A stretch of 64,000 nt of DNA from Haliotis asinina (Eukaryota > Mollusca > Gastropoda > Lepetellida > Haliotidae). The translations under genes and the position numbers were made by a program. Positions within the stretch are counted from its first letter, which is position 1. Each line of letters starts with the position of its first letter. Positions 9,748-20,345 of the stretch are shown piece by piece. Below the pieces are notes generated by a model. The model saw only the letters and a program-made list of their open reading frames with translations, had not been told where the DNA came from and made no database searches. The DNA is taken from positions 30,210,249-30,274,248 of the forward strand of contig NC_090283.1 in the NCBI RefSeq assembly GCF_037392515.1, read 5' to 3'.

Positions 9748-10952
9748 TCACACATATTGACTATCTTCATCGGAGAGATTTGGGACAAGGAATTTTCGAG
9801 CTGAATGGTTTGTGAAGTGTCGTTTTTCGAAACCAGCATTTGTGGACATTCTTTTCATTATTGAGCTTAGTTTAAACCAGGGGAATTTGCAAAATGGTCC
9901 CTTGGTGTTAGTGACAATGTAGAACGGAGTATCAGGACCGGAGTACCCTGCAGGACGGAAGCTCGAGTACAGCTTGTACATGGATACTGGACAGCGCTCA
10001 TCATTAGTCGCCCATTTACGGATAACTAAAGGATTACCCCCATGGCGTGTTTTCGACTGCTTCTCTGTGAATTTGAGATATTCTCTGCCTTCGGAGTCAG
10101 GTTTAAGTGCAGCATCACCCCATTTCATGTCAGTGTGTGGTTTGCCACTACGGATTCCAAAGTGAGTGGTATTGTTCCACCACATGGTGTTCAAGATGGA
10201 TTCGGGGATAGTGAGGACCAAGTTGTTTTGTTTCATACAGCTTGTTGATGTCATCGCCAGTGAGGGATTCAGCAGGGCAGGGCAGGGTTACCAATTCCCT
10301 CACTGTTTAGGACTTTCTGTTTAGTTCTGATATCAGGGTTTAACTTTTCGAATTCACGATCATTGATGAGTGATCAGTAGTGGTGTTTTGCCTTAAGGTA
10401 CATTTCAAAGCTAGACAACATCCCGCATCATAATTGCTACCATCTTGCTTTCTGAGGGAAATAAGAAATGAACACAAAATCTGACAAAGTTCTGTTGGTT
10501 GAACGGACTCGACAGAACGCGTGTCGCCATTTGCAAACATGAACGTTTGCAACCCGCCTCATGTTGTACATTGTCTTATGTTGTGTATTTCTGTTCTGAT
10601 TGTCATGAACGAATTTGTCAATTTGCGAATTAACATGTAGTTGTTCAGGGTTTGGGGATCGATCCGTATCGTTTTAACCACCAGGTTCATCCGTGATCAA
10701 ATCATCCTTCATCAGCTCGTCAATTAAGTCAGTAGGTAACTCGATCTCCAAACATACTGGCACTGACGTCACCGTGTCAGGTATTTTCGCAAGACGATAC
10801 CTTGAAACCTGTCACATCTCTCCTGTATAAGTTCTAATGCTGTACATTGTGTATGTTCCAAGGGGAGTCACAATGGAGACAACACGTTCTTTGTCTTTAC
10901 CATCGATCTTTGCGTAATCGTTTACACAGATGTTACTCATTGTTGAAGCCAT
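9748..10952 (-). pseudogene. Crypton-type tyrosine recombinase pseudogene (DUF3504-like)
   Basis: Reads on the minus strand as one intronless but broken gene of about 400 codons. An ATG at 10952 opens 46 codons to a TGA (10812-10814). The same frame continues to a TAA (10674-10676), and then to a helical segment with the motif QIDKFVHDNQNRNT. Frame shifts near 10550 and 10340-10260 follow, with DTRSVESVQPTEL and LISLRKQDGSNYD in between. The last part, from 10254, carries LKFTEKQSKTRHGGNP, RCPVSMYKLYSSFRP and NHSARK. This order matches the core shared by Crypton recombinases and host proteins such as KCTD1, ZMYM and QRICH1. NHSAR holds the His-x-x-Arg pair of tyrosine recombinases. The frame degrades before the catalytic Tyr. 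It is non-functional in my reading, and is a transposon relic or a dead domesticated copy. Confidence 0.8.
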
Positions 10953-11324
10953 TTTGAAGACGTGACTATGCATAATCTGCAGTAACTACGGTAGCAGACG
11001 ACAAAGGAAAACAAAATAGATTATCATGCATGTTACTATCTAAAGTAAGTTCGGTGTATTTCATAAATACTGGGACATTTTTACAACGCAAACACACAAT
11101 TAAGGTAGGCGACAGATGTACAATTGTTTTAAGTATTGGACACGAGTAACAGGCCTGAATTCGGCTGAAGCACGAGAAACTTATGAATGATTTATTATCC
11201 GTCATACCTGGACCTTCGGTCATCACCATGGAGTAGCCAATCATAGGATTAGAAATCGACCTCACAGATGTGTGTGATACCAGTTATCTCACATGGGTTT
11301 CTCATCCACGGGTGTATAAGAAAT
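10953..11324. other. Gene-free stretch
   Basis: Flank of the recombinase relic. No inverted or direct termini recognised. The 99-codon minus ORF at 10966-11265 has no motif. Confidence 0.4.
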
Positions 11325-11775
11325 GTACAGGACACAGTGACGTTCACAAATACATTGACTGTGTACTTCAGTAAGGTGTGAAATGTACAAGATACACACG
11401 GACCTGGGACACATACATTGACTGTGTACTTCTGTAAGGTGTGAAATATACAACATACACACAGAGGTCCCATACACTGAGTGTGTACTTCTGTGAGATG
11501 TGCGGAATCTGCACAGACCTGGGACACATACATTGACTGTGTCCTTCTCCAAGGTGTCAGATTGCAAGATATACACAGATTGTATCATATACATTGACTA
11601 TGTACTTCTGTAAGTTGTCAGATATACAAGTCACAGACAAAAACTTTGAAACATGATTCAGTATGTACTTCTGTTCGGTGTAAGATGTAGGAGATACACA
11701 CAGAAATTATATATACTGACTCTGTACTTCTGTAATGTGTAAAATGTGCAAGACACACAGGTTTGTGTGAATGTG
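11325..11775 (+). repeat. Minisatellite M1, main array (~7 units)
   Basis: About seven units of 60-65 bases, each with ACATTGACTGTGTACTTCTG, then GTAAGGTGTGAAATGTACAA and GATACACAC. It is open in several minus frames (94-101 codons) because of the repeat, not because it codes. Confidence 0.85.
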
Positions 11776-11814
11776 AATGATTTGTCTGAACAGTATGCTA
11801 TGTTGATGAACTTG

Positions 11815-11975
11815 CCATAAAAGCTGACTATGCTTGTCGTAAGAGGCGACTAACGGGATCGGGTGGTCAGGCTCGCTGATTTGGTTGACACATGTCATCA
11901 TATGGCTGGAATATTGCCGCCATATGGCTGGAATATTGCTGAGTGCGGCGTAAAACTAAACTCACTCACTCACTA
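11815..11975 (+). mobile_element. Family A SINE with internal rearrangement
   Basis: Starts at the GCCATAAAAGCTGACTATGC region. The middle (GATCACTGGATTG block) is lost, and CATATGGCTGGAATATTG occurs twice in a row (about 11900 and 11921) before the normal GTAAAACTAAACTCACTCAC tail. Confidence 0.8.
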
Positions 11976-12229
11976 TGTTGACGAGAGACGCTGTTTGTGA
12001 TTTACCAAGCACCTTACAAAACATGTTCACATAATAAATCCGAGATCTACACTCTTCCCAAAAAGACATCCATTGGTGTTTTCGGCAGTTCATTTCGACA
12101 CGTTTTGGCAGCAGTCGTAATATGTAGACAATTCCTGTGTTAGAATCCGTTAATCATGCCGTGTTGAGTATTACGCGCAAACGCAAACCTAAATGTGTAT
12201 GTAAACGTTTGTCTTTCAACATGAAAAAG
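11976..12229. other. Gene-free stretch
   Basis: Nothing recognised. Confidence 0.4.
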
Positions 12230-12300
12230 ATACAGTGGAAGCTGTCTAAACCGACAGCTGAAGAAATAATCCAGTTTAGACAACGTGCCGGGGTGTGGAG
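12230..12300. mobile_element. Possible pogo/Tigger-like terminal repeat
   Basis: TACAGTGGAAGCTGTCTAAA followed by a TTTAGAC repeat resembles pogo-type ends, which begin CAGTNGAAnC after a TA. No transposase and no opposite end were found, so this is tentative. Confidence 0.3.
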
Positions 12301-12559
12301 CTGATCATAATTGTTCATGCCACAGGCGGGACTGAAAATTTTTATGCTGTTGTTGACACCTTACCGGATTGGACAGATACCGGTTTTGACAGTTTGCACT
12401 GTACATTAAAAGTGCAGAAAACGTCTTCTTCGCAGTGCCTGTGCAAAATAGCCACACATGAGTTGAGAGATCGACTATAAATGGCCAAACCAAAGGACAA
12501 GGTATGATAAAGGTGGTTTTTGGCCCACTAACAGAATTGGCTGAAAACATGTTATTTGT
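12301..12559. other. Short gene-free stretch
   Basis: Two opposite short ORFs, no motif. Confidence 0.35.
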
Positions 12560-13280
12560 TAAGAGACAAGTTATCTTTGCATAAAAATGCTATATTTTAT
12601 ATGAGCTGAGGTGTAATTTCACTGCAGGGGGCCCAAAAGGGGTTTTATCAGTTCCCATGAAAAATAACAAGAAGTCTGAAATATCAGTGTGCCATAATGA
12701 CTTATTTACAACTGTTATTTTATTTACATGCAAATTACAACAGATGGTCATGCTGAAAAAGATGTAAATGTCAATCATAATGTTTTAACCTCAAGGGGCC
12801 CAATTAGGGTTGTTAATTCAATTACTTGCCAATTGTGTCCCCCAAGCTGAGTCATTATTCACAGCATTCTTTGCAAATGTAATCCATGGGTCAATTTTAC
12901 AACATGTAACCATGACAACCAACCATGTTGTACTAAGAATAACAGGGGCCTGTTTTGGGTAAAGCTACATTTTGGGAACAGCTTCATTTAAACTAGTAAG
13001 TGTTACAAGTCAGCATTTACAACCAGTTTTAGCAAATATACAGTTAACATCTCAATCATATGTTATTACAATAACCAATCGTGTTGCATTAAAAATAACA
13101 GGTCTTGACCTCGAAGGGGCCCATTTTGGGTGAAATTTCATTGTCAGCGCAGGTTCATATCAACACCATGCAAGTGTTAAAGTCAGAATTCAAAAGACTT
13201 CACAGAGTAATTATTCACAACTTATCCACGTTAAAGATATAAAGCATCCACTATTACTCTTCATTCACACAGTCAACAAT
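12560..13280 (+). repeat. Diverged tandem repeat, ~150-173-bp unit
   Basis: Four diverged units are marked by GGGGCC(C/T) followed by A/T-rich sequence and TTTTGGG or AGGG. These marks fall at about 12627, 12794, 12944 and 13117 (spacings 167, 150, 173). Other shared blocks are ACCAACCATGTTGTACTAAG/ACCAATCGTGTTGCATTAAA and AAAATAACAG. This looks like old satellite DNA. Confidence 0.55.
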
Positions 13281-14312
13281 CTCAGTTTCTGATTCACTGT
13301 CAAGAACTGCAGTATTCAAGAGTGTATAAACCTAAAGTAGATCAAAATATATAAAATATGAATTTGAAAATATTGGGAACAAAGGCAACATGAAAAGGAG
13401 AATGGTCAGTGTCTTAAGAAAAGATTTACATGATGTTAATTAAAGCTTGTTTCAACAGTGTTGTAACATAGATTCCCAAACTTCAGAAAAAAATTACAAT
13501 ATTTGGATTTGATGTGAAAGAGTTAAACATTGTAGACTTCATAAACAAACTTTGAAAAAAGAAAGAAAAGTTACATGGATTTGAACCTGCATGTCTGATA
13601 AAAAAGACAACAACAATCCACTATTGCAACCATTAGGCTACATATTCCTTTGCCTCAAATTTCGAATTTAAGCTTATATATTACACTTTCCAATTATGTA
13701 GGACTTGTGCTTGTGTTCATCATCTGCTAGACCTTGATACAATGTTCTTATTCTAGCTAAAAAATCCTTTTCATACAGTTAAGTGTAGTCATTTTGGTTA
13801 AATGAAATCTAATATGTCATTGGAAACATCAAGGTACATAAGTTCTTTGAAAATGCATATGTTTATATATGGCAATCCTGTTGAATGACAGTGTTATTTT
13901 GACAGTGACAGGTGACTCAAAGGTGTTTGATACACAGATGATAGAAAAAACTATGATCAAATCATGACATAATAACAAAGATTCTCACCTTTACAGTGCT
14001 GCTTGATCATATTTTGAAAATCTTCAGACATCTTCTTACTTTTCTAGCAGAGACCAACAACCAAAAACCAATGTTTACCTCTCATAAACCAGCCTTGTGA
14101 GTGCCTTATGATATTGAAAATTTTAATATAGATGTTTGATATGTGTATTTTAGAGCACAAAACAATTCAAAACATAATGTATCATGGCACAGATGTGGAA
14201 ATGTGATGGATTGTTTTTAAAGATGTTATTTTATGTCAATGATTATTTATTGAGATATTGTATGGGGCAATTTTATAAACCGAAAAATGTACTTTTTAAA
14301 AGATTTTGACGT
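13281..14312. other. Gene-free AT-rich stretch
   Basis: No ORF of note on either strand, no repeat recognised. The sequence is intron-like or intergenic. Confidence 0.5.
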
Positions 14313-14409
14313 GAGCAAAAGCATGACCCACCACAATTTTTTAGGTGTGCATTCTAATTTACTCTCTTGATATGTGGTTAAAAAATTAGGATGGGTCACG
14401 CTTTTGCTC
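14313..14409. repeat. Inverted repeat, 31-bp arms
   Basis: GAGCAAAAGCATGACCCACC (14313) pairs with GGGTCACGCTTTTGCTC (ending 14409). The arms extend to the A/T runs TTTTTTA and TAAAAAA, with a 35-base loop. It could be a MITE end pair or a hairpin. Confidence 0.7.
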
Positions 14410-15049
14410 ATTCTTTTCTATCACTCTGAAAATCAGAAAATGTAGGTTTCTAGAAGATATTGTAAAATATGTTAACTTTGAGGTCTTCAAAGAGAAAAAC
14501 TAACAACACTAAAAACATAAAAATGCAACTGGAGGTAACTTCAACGATTAATTTAGCCCTTTTTATGCGAAAAGTATCGTGTTGTAAAATTTTGATAATC
14601 ATGACATGTTGTTGGCCAATGGGGGCCTCTGTCATACCTTGTCCTTTATCAGTTCACTGCGAAAAGTAAACGAAGATGAAATATGCTAATGCTACTGATC
14701 TAATTATCGCCATTGATCGTTGTAAGCAGAGGAGCCCCAGCCTGACCTTGCAAGACACTTCAGTGTCCATCATAACACCATATCTTGATGATGACATGCA
14801 TACAGTGTTAGATGTGCTTTGTTTGTTCCAGTGGTGTAGTGATGGATGTAGTTGTGTCGGAATTTGTGGTGTCTGTGTTGCGTCCCATGTTGTGTTGGTG
14901 GCTGTGGTGTCTATATGTAGTGGAGCATGTGGTGGTGGTGGTGTCCAATGTATTGATGGATGTTGTGGCGTCCCATGTAATGCCGGTGGTGCGCCATGTA
15001 TTGGTGAATATGATGGTGGTGTCTCATGTACATGTATGGAAGTGTCCGA
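14410..15049. other. Gene-free stretch with a GTG-rich part
   Basis: 14810-15045 is a loose GT-rich repeat (GTGGTGTC and CCATGTA recurring). The Cys-rich 139-codon frame over it (14676-15095) reflects the repeat; I do not call it a gene. Confidence 0.45.
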
Positions 15050-15535
15050 TGTTGAGACGATTTCTCACTTTAAACAAAAAGTGAACCAGATATAGTGAAA
15101 TTAATATTGAGAATCCACATAATTTTATCTTGCCAATTAAAAACTCAAGTCTTAGAACTTTATTCAGCTTAGGATAAATATTGTTTAACAAACGATCATA
15201 GATTCAAATCGTTATTACTGGTTTGTATTGCAAGGGGGTAAGCGCAGCAGTTAGAACAATGAAACAAGAGCACGTGCTGTACGTCATGAGCGTTAACTTA
15301 GACCAACCCAACTTCTCGGCGTTTTATTAAATGTGCATACCCCTTGTAATACAAACAAAGAAAGTGATTTGAAATTGCGATCGTTTGTTAATCAACATTC
15401 AGTCTAAGTTGAATAACATTCAAAGATGCTCAACTGGCAAGGTAAAATTATGAGAATGTGCAATCTTAATTTCAATTTATTCGATTTACATTTTTATTTA
15501 AAGAGACATTCATCGGTGCGATTTCACGGCAATCA
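15050..15535. mobile_element. Foldback/MITE, ~190-bp diverged arms
   Basis: Left arm about 15050-15240 and right arm about 15337-15530. Pairing blocks include CATAATTTTATCTTGCCA, TTAACAAACGATC, ATTCAAATC and TTTGTATTGCAAGGGGGTA. The ~95-base loop has no gene. The right outer part (GGTAAAATTATGAGAAT, CATTCATCGGTGCG, TTTCAC) recurs at 24700-24790, so this is a dispersed family. Confidence 0.75.
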
Positions 15536-15799
15536 GACTATAGTCGCAGAATACCACGGGTGAGTCACGAATGCGATGAGCAGTGATAAACACATTGCAA
15601 TTTACAACATTACCACCCACTGAAGACAGTTTGGGATTTTAATTCATTTGTATTGAATGACCCATACACCTATGTCACTTTTGGTTTAACTTGTAGTTTT
15701 AAATTTACAATGCGTCTTACTTTTAATGTATTAGCCGTTGATTTTGTTTACTTATATTGTCTTACGTAAATAAATCTGTTGTTAATGACAGAATTTTTT
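15536..15799. other. Gene-free stretch
   Basis: Nothing recognised. Confidence 0.35.
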
Positions 15800-16290
15800 G
15801 TTTCGTTTTGTCGCAAGCACACTGCCAAGAAGACACTCTATGGACAGAGGTGGACCAAGGACTCATGTGGGCGGCATGACGACTGTTACAAAGAATACAG
15901 AGGACCAGACAGACATGCTTTTCAGGCATCTTGTTGAAGAAACCATAACCATTGTCCTTCACCATGACGTCATGTGAAAGTTACAACTTATTTTCAGATT
16001 ACGTTTTTCTCACGAATAAGCACATGCTTTTGACATTCATTATTTAAGTACTAAGTAGGAATGATGTGAAACATTAACCTATTCGGTATTTTAGGACCGT
16101 TGAAACCATCGTCCTGGGGCAGAATTGGACCCTGATGTCACCCAGAGGCAGGACGACTGCCAAGAAGACATTCCATGGACAAAAGTGGAACAAGGACTCT
16201 CATGGAGGCATGACGATGGCCACAAAGTGGTCAGACAACCACAAAGGCAAGTCCTCCAAAACATATTTTGAAGAGAACAATGTATTAATG
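15800..16290 (+). repeat. Two copies of a ~332-bp exon-like unit
   Basis: 15815 onward (CACTGCCAAGAAGACACTCT) and 16147 onward (CGACTGCCAAGAAGACATTC) are diverged copies 332 bases apart. They continue in parallel for about 100 bases. Between them lies intron-like sequence with CACCATGACGTCA, AAGTTACAACTTATTTTCAG and a TATTTTAG acceptor-like end just before ACCATCGTCC. A third unit lies at 20050-20345, beyond the DIRS and SINE insertions. The encoded peptide (TAKKTFHGQKWNKDS) is not recognised, and frames are not conserved throughout. Confidence 0.55.
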
Positions 16291-16703
16291 TTCTATCTCT
16301 TTAAAGCCCTCCACATGGACTTCAGTACGCTACCTTTCCGAGTGGCCGATGGGATGAGCTGTTGTCTCCTGTTGGTTCCATAGTACGTCCGCTTTCCGTG
16401 TTGCCCCTGTACATGGAGTTCGGTGTTAGGGCCTGCTAGTTTAGGGTTGGCACACTCCAAGGCTAAAGAACTAGTCTTTCTCGGCATCCCAGTAGGCCCA
16501 ATGCTGACTACACTTGACTGGTAGATTTTGATGCTATCCATAGATGGTATAACTCATTGTTTACCCATCATTCCGTCCTTCGGTAGGTACTTCCCAGACA
16601 AAACAAGTCCCAGATGGTCACTTGGAGGGTCAGTATACTGGCCGACTGCGCGTCCACCTGCTGGTAAAGTATTTCAATATTTCAGTTTAATATTAAATAT
16701 TTT
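16291..16703. other. Spacer between repeat unit and DIRS element
   Basis: Continuation of the duplicated-unit region. Short ORFs only. Confidence 0.35.
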
Positions 16704-16817
16704 TCCTTATCCTGACACATGCTTAATTGCTTATCTCCTCCCTGCGAAGGTAGTGGAACACCTGGAATCCCTTGAAATGCGTTCCCTACTAAAAGATGCG
16801 GACGTAAAATACACTCA
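16704..16817 (+). repeat. DIRS left inverted terminal repeat
   Basis: Contains CTTATCCTGACACATGCTTA, CGAAGGTAGTGGAACACC and GGAATCCCTTGAAAT. It matches the reverse complement of 19681-19791 at about 85-90% by eye. Confidence 0.88.
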
Positions 16818-17145
16818 CTTTTGAATTTATTACGGTCCTTTAACTAAATGTTTGTCGCATGCGGTATTTGGCTTATGTATATACATCATATTTAGTTAAA
16901 TTTGTAATTATTTGGTGTTTATATAGCACGTAATTTCGTCAAACTGAGACTTAGTCTCAGTTGATGAAATAGTGTTTTCAGAGAGAATTACGGCTATCAG
17001 CGGTTGACCCGCATTTAGTGGTCCGGCGTGTTCTTCCATTGCTCGCTGTAAATTTTGTAGCAATTTATCTGATTCAAACTTTGCTTTTCATAATCATTCT
17101 GTTCGTAGATGTGCGAGGGTCAAGCAACGTCGGCTTTCATTAATC

Positions 17146-17433
17146 ATGTCTAAATCGGCTGATTTAGCCCCTAGTAACCGCATGCTGCTAACTGCTGAAA
17201 TTCATCATTCTAGCGACCAGTCTGGTGTTCCCCCGGGACTGTGTCATGATACCCGTGAGTCGTCCCTAGGACCACAGAAGAGAACTTCAACGGAGATGGG
17301 GTCGTCGCAGCTTAAGTCTAAGTCATCATCGTCTAAGACGAAGTCGTGCTCTACGAAGTCGTCGCTGCTACGACAGCTAAGAAGTCTTTCTGCGATGAGC
17401 CGCCGCTTATTCTATACAAGGGGCAGAACGTAA
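17146..17433 (+). pseudogene. DIRS Gag-like start
   Basis: A 95-codon frame from an ATG, rich in Ser, Lys and Thr (KSKSSSSKTKSCSTKSSLL), at the place where DIRS elements carry their first, Gag-like ORF. It shifts frame at about 17400 and breaks off. The assignment rests on position and composition, not on a recognised motif. Confidence 0.45.
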
Positions 17434-17639
17434 GCCTGCAAAGACAACTGTCACCTTCATCTAGATCGGCCCCGATTACGTCGTCACCGTTCCTGGACCA
17501 ATGCGAGGGTCGCCAATCTACGCACACTACGTCATCAGCCTCGTTCATAGCATCAGATATCTCTACGAGTCAGACGTCGCTACACACGGCGTCTTCATGC
17601 AGCAGTTCACCACTCACATGATGAGCTTGATGGAGCGTC

Positions 17640-18170
17640 AGTTTGAAGAGCTTCAATATTCAACTACGTCGACTGCCACTCCGTGTGATCACTCCACTAG
17701 ATCTGCACTGAAGATTCACACAGACCACAGTGACACCTCCACAGTGGCCTTTTACATAAACAAACATAGGTCAACGAGATATCCATCTATACAACATCTG
17801 ATTTTTCTACTCCTCGACATTGTCGACATTCTGTCGACACATACCAAGAGCTTTCAACATCATGGCAAACGCCTTATCTCGTCCTCACAACAGAGTGGAT
17901 GTTTCATCGGGGGGTGTTTCAACTAATCAGTCAGACATTCGGATCCCCGCAAATAGATTTATTTGCAACAAGGTTCAACAAACAAACATCAACCTTTGTG
18001 TCACCGATACCAGATCCGTTAGCCTGAGCAACAGACGCTCTCAGCGTCCCGTGGGAAGAACTAACGCGTTCGCGTTTCCCCCGCCAGTGCTGCTACCAAA
18101 GGTCATTCAGAAAATCAAACAGACGAAACTGTTACAACTGATTTTGGTCGCGCCTTAACGGCCAACGAGA
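17640..18170 (+). pseudogene. DIRS RNase H end and linker region
   Basis: TDHSDTSTVAFYINKHRSTR (about 17720-17780) is the RNase H motif of DIRS polymerases. A frame change near 17830 moves the continuation, RHIPRAFNIMANALSR, to another frame. Next comes a block with NAFAFPPPVLLPKVIQKIKQ and LQLILVAP that is typical of DIRS elements between RNase H and the recombinase. The reverse transcriptase core (with its YxDD motif) is not present. The element therefore lost its polymerase by an internal deletion between about 17440 and 17640. Confidence 0.75.
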
Positions 18171-18294
18171 CATTGGTTCTCAATACTCATAGAAGAATTG
18201 GGACAGCCAGCTCTACAATTACCAGATTGGAAGAATCATCTCGTCCATCCACACACCAAACAGGTGCACGGCAATCCATCTGCCATCCGGCTTT

Positions 18295-19215
18295 ACGTAT
18301 GGACTGTATTAAAGCCTGTTTAAAACATAGAGGCTACTCTACAAGGGCAGCGAAAGCAGTCACCTAAACTACTGAAATCCACTCGTACTTTATATGATTG
18401 AAACGGTTTGAGACATACGCTAGAAAGAAAGGCTACCCATCCTCAAAGAGCGGATTATCTATGTCATTTAAGAGGTCTAAAAGGTTCTACATTATTGCGC
18501 TCCTTCAAGACGGAAGACCAACAACGCAGATTTTGAACCCCAGCTTGGGATTTAAACATCGTACTCCACCATCTCACAAGTGATGTGTACGGGCCGCTAG
18601 ACCGGACTTCATTAAAACTGCTTGCTCAGAAGACGCTGTTTCTGCTTGCCTTGACTACAGCGGTACGAATGTCAGAAATTCATGTTCTAGACTTCAGTCA
18701 CTCGAGATTTGATTCAAGTCGTCAAGAGACGGTACCTCTTGGTCTAAGATGGGATCTTATTGCGAAGAATCAACTGCCAGGTCAGCTGGATAGAGAATTC
18801 CACATACCGGCATTATCCTCAGTCCTAGGGCTTCATGATAGTCAAGACCTATCATTATGCACAGTCAGAGTACTGAAGATATATCTCACACGTACCAAGT
18901 CTAGAAGACAACGTTTGAAGCGCCTATTTACACCTATATCTACTGAGATACCTACGGAAGTATCCCACAAACACTATCTCAGTGATGATCAGAGCTGTTT
19001 TACTGTGGGCCTATAAAGCAGCACAACTGGAACCTCCACGAGCCTCCAACCCACATGCAGTCAGAGCCTTGGCCTCTACACTGGCTCTGCATGGGAATTG
19101 CTCGCTATTAACTATAATGGTGGCCTGCTTCTGGAGATCAAACACGGTGTTTGCCAATCATTATCTACGTGACAGCCATGCAAGACGTCACTGGCATTCA
19201 TCAGTTTGGGCCTAA
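18295..19215 (+). pseudogene. DIRS tyrosine recombinase, frame-shifted
   Basis: The recombinase body lies in three frames. The N-terminal helical part is at 18295-18583. A second frame from 18585 holds TLFLLALTTAVRMSEIHVLD, whose Arg (codon at 18666) is the first catalytic residue. A third frame, from 18982, holds PHAVRALAS with the His-x-x-Arg pair (codons at 19054 and 19063) and NHYLRD with the nucleophilic Tyr (codon at 19162). All catalytic positions are thus still visible, but stops and frame shifts near 18580 and 19000 prevent a single product. An intact enzyme would integrate the circular DNA copy. Confidence 0.82.
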
Positions 19216-19667
19216 CTAACGGTTCCTCAAAGACGCTGAGTTTACTCACACATTTATGACGTGACCTGTGGAGATCAAGACGCTGTGCGGAGTATAATGG
19301 TTGAGAGTCCATGTACATGTCTGGAAAAGTCTAGAGTGAGTGATTATGACCCTGTACTCGTAATGAAGATAATTGTACATGAAGAAGGATCGCAACTAGT
19401 CTTGATCATGATACCTTGACATTCGGTTGCATTAGATACTAGCAGGACGCTAGTTTATCTAGATATCATCACCTTCCAGTCAATGAAGCCTTCTTCAGAA
19501 GACAAGTTCGACTGGATGTGATCCCCCCGGAAAATTACAGATGAATATTGGAAGAACAGGACCGAATATCACCGCTACAGGTTCAGGTAAGGGGGGAATA
19601 TCGGACGTATTTGGCAGTCAGCAGAATCCAGCGCGGCCTGACCCACCGGCTTTTCCGTCGGATTCTG

Positions 19668-19791
19668 TAAGCGATTAAGCATGAGTGTACTTAACGTCCA
19701 CTTCTTTTAGAAGGGAATTTCAAGGGATTCCAGGTGTTCCACTACCTTCGCGGGGAGGAGGAGATAAGTAATTAAGCATGAGTCAGGATAA
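19668..19791 (-). repeat. DIRS right terminal repeat and internal complementary region
   Basis: 19681-19791 mirrors the left terminal repeat. The outer motif TAAGTAATTAAGCATGAGT (19765-19783) is repeated directly as TAAGCGATTAAGCATGAGT (19668-19686) at the inner boundary, as expected of a DIRS internal complementary region. Confidence 0.75.
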
Positions 19792-19884
19792 GTGTAAAAT
19801 ATCAATTTTATTCAGAAAATTACATTTTGTTTTTCACGACCCGACATATTTGTTTTGCATTTAGATCTATAGGGATCGTCGAAT

Positions 19885-20036
19885 AACCGAATGATTAAAG
19901 CGTTCGCTCATGACTCTCCAAACAGCCCTAGTTCGATTTCCCATATGGGTACGATGTGTGAAGCCTATGTTTGTTGTTGCTCACCGTGATATAGCTGGAA
20001 TATAGCTAAAAGCGGTGTAAAAACTACACTCATGTC
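19885..20036 (+). mobile_element. Family B SINE
   Basis: Head AATGATTAAAGCGTTCGCTC, B box AGTTCGATTTCC, middle GAAGCCTATGTTTG, and tail GCTGGAATATAGCTAAAAGC. It ends at ACTACACTCATG. Confidence 0.8.
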
Positions 20037-20039
20037 TTA

Positions 20040-20345
20040 ACATATGTGGGAAGTATAAATGATGTAGAATACTATTTACCTTTAGAAGTAGAACCGTCGC
20101 TTACGCAAGCAACTGTGGTTTTCAAACAATCGTTTGAAGAAATCATAAAATGCCTCCTTGTTTACCATGACGTCTACTGTAAAGTTATAACTTTAGTTTC
20201 AGGTTTGAGCATTTTTCTCGTGGATGTATATATTTTGCCTTAATACACATAGTAAGTGCCAGTGATGTAAAATATGTTTACCTTTACTGTCAGGAGCGGG
20301 GACACCATCGTCCCGGAGGGATCCTGAAGTTCCCCAGAGGCAGAA
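20040..20345 (+). repeat. Third copy of the exon-like unit
   Basis: Matches the 15.8-16.3 kb units. TACCATGACGTCTACTGTAA and AAGTTATAACTTTAGTTTCAG are followed by GTGATGTAAAATATGTTTAC and an acceptor-like TTTACTGTCAG. ACACCATCGTCCCGGAGG and CCCAGAGGCAGAACGACTGC come next. An extra 5' copy of the unit's ATGATGTAGAATACT...TTTAG end is at 20060-20090. Confidence 0.55.

Larger units (their letters stand above)
16704..19791 (+). mobile_element. DIRS-type tyrosine-recombinase retrotransposon, internally deleted
   Basis: A 3.1-kb element bounded by ~112-bp inverted terminal repeats (16704-16817 and 19681-19791). Inside, in order on the + strand, are a Ser/Lys-rich Gag-like start (17146), the end of an RNase H domain (about 17700-17910), the conserved region after it (17930-18170), and a tyrosine recombinase (18300-19215). 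Intact DIRS elements are usually 5-6 kb; here most of the reverse transcriptase is missing. The coding parts are split by stops and frame shifts, so the copy is dead. DIRS elements replicate through an RNA copy and insert by recombinase, without target duplications. None was seen. Confidence 0.88.

Noticed and set aside
14676..15095. Cys-rich 139-codon ORF as a secreted peptide
   Set aside because: It has no signal peptide, and the Cys/Val/Gly content follows from a GTG-rich repeat.
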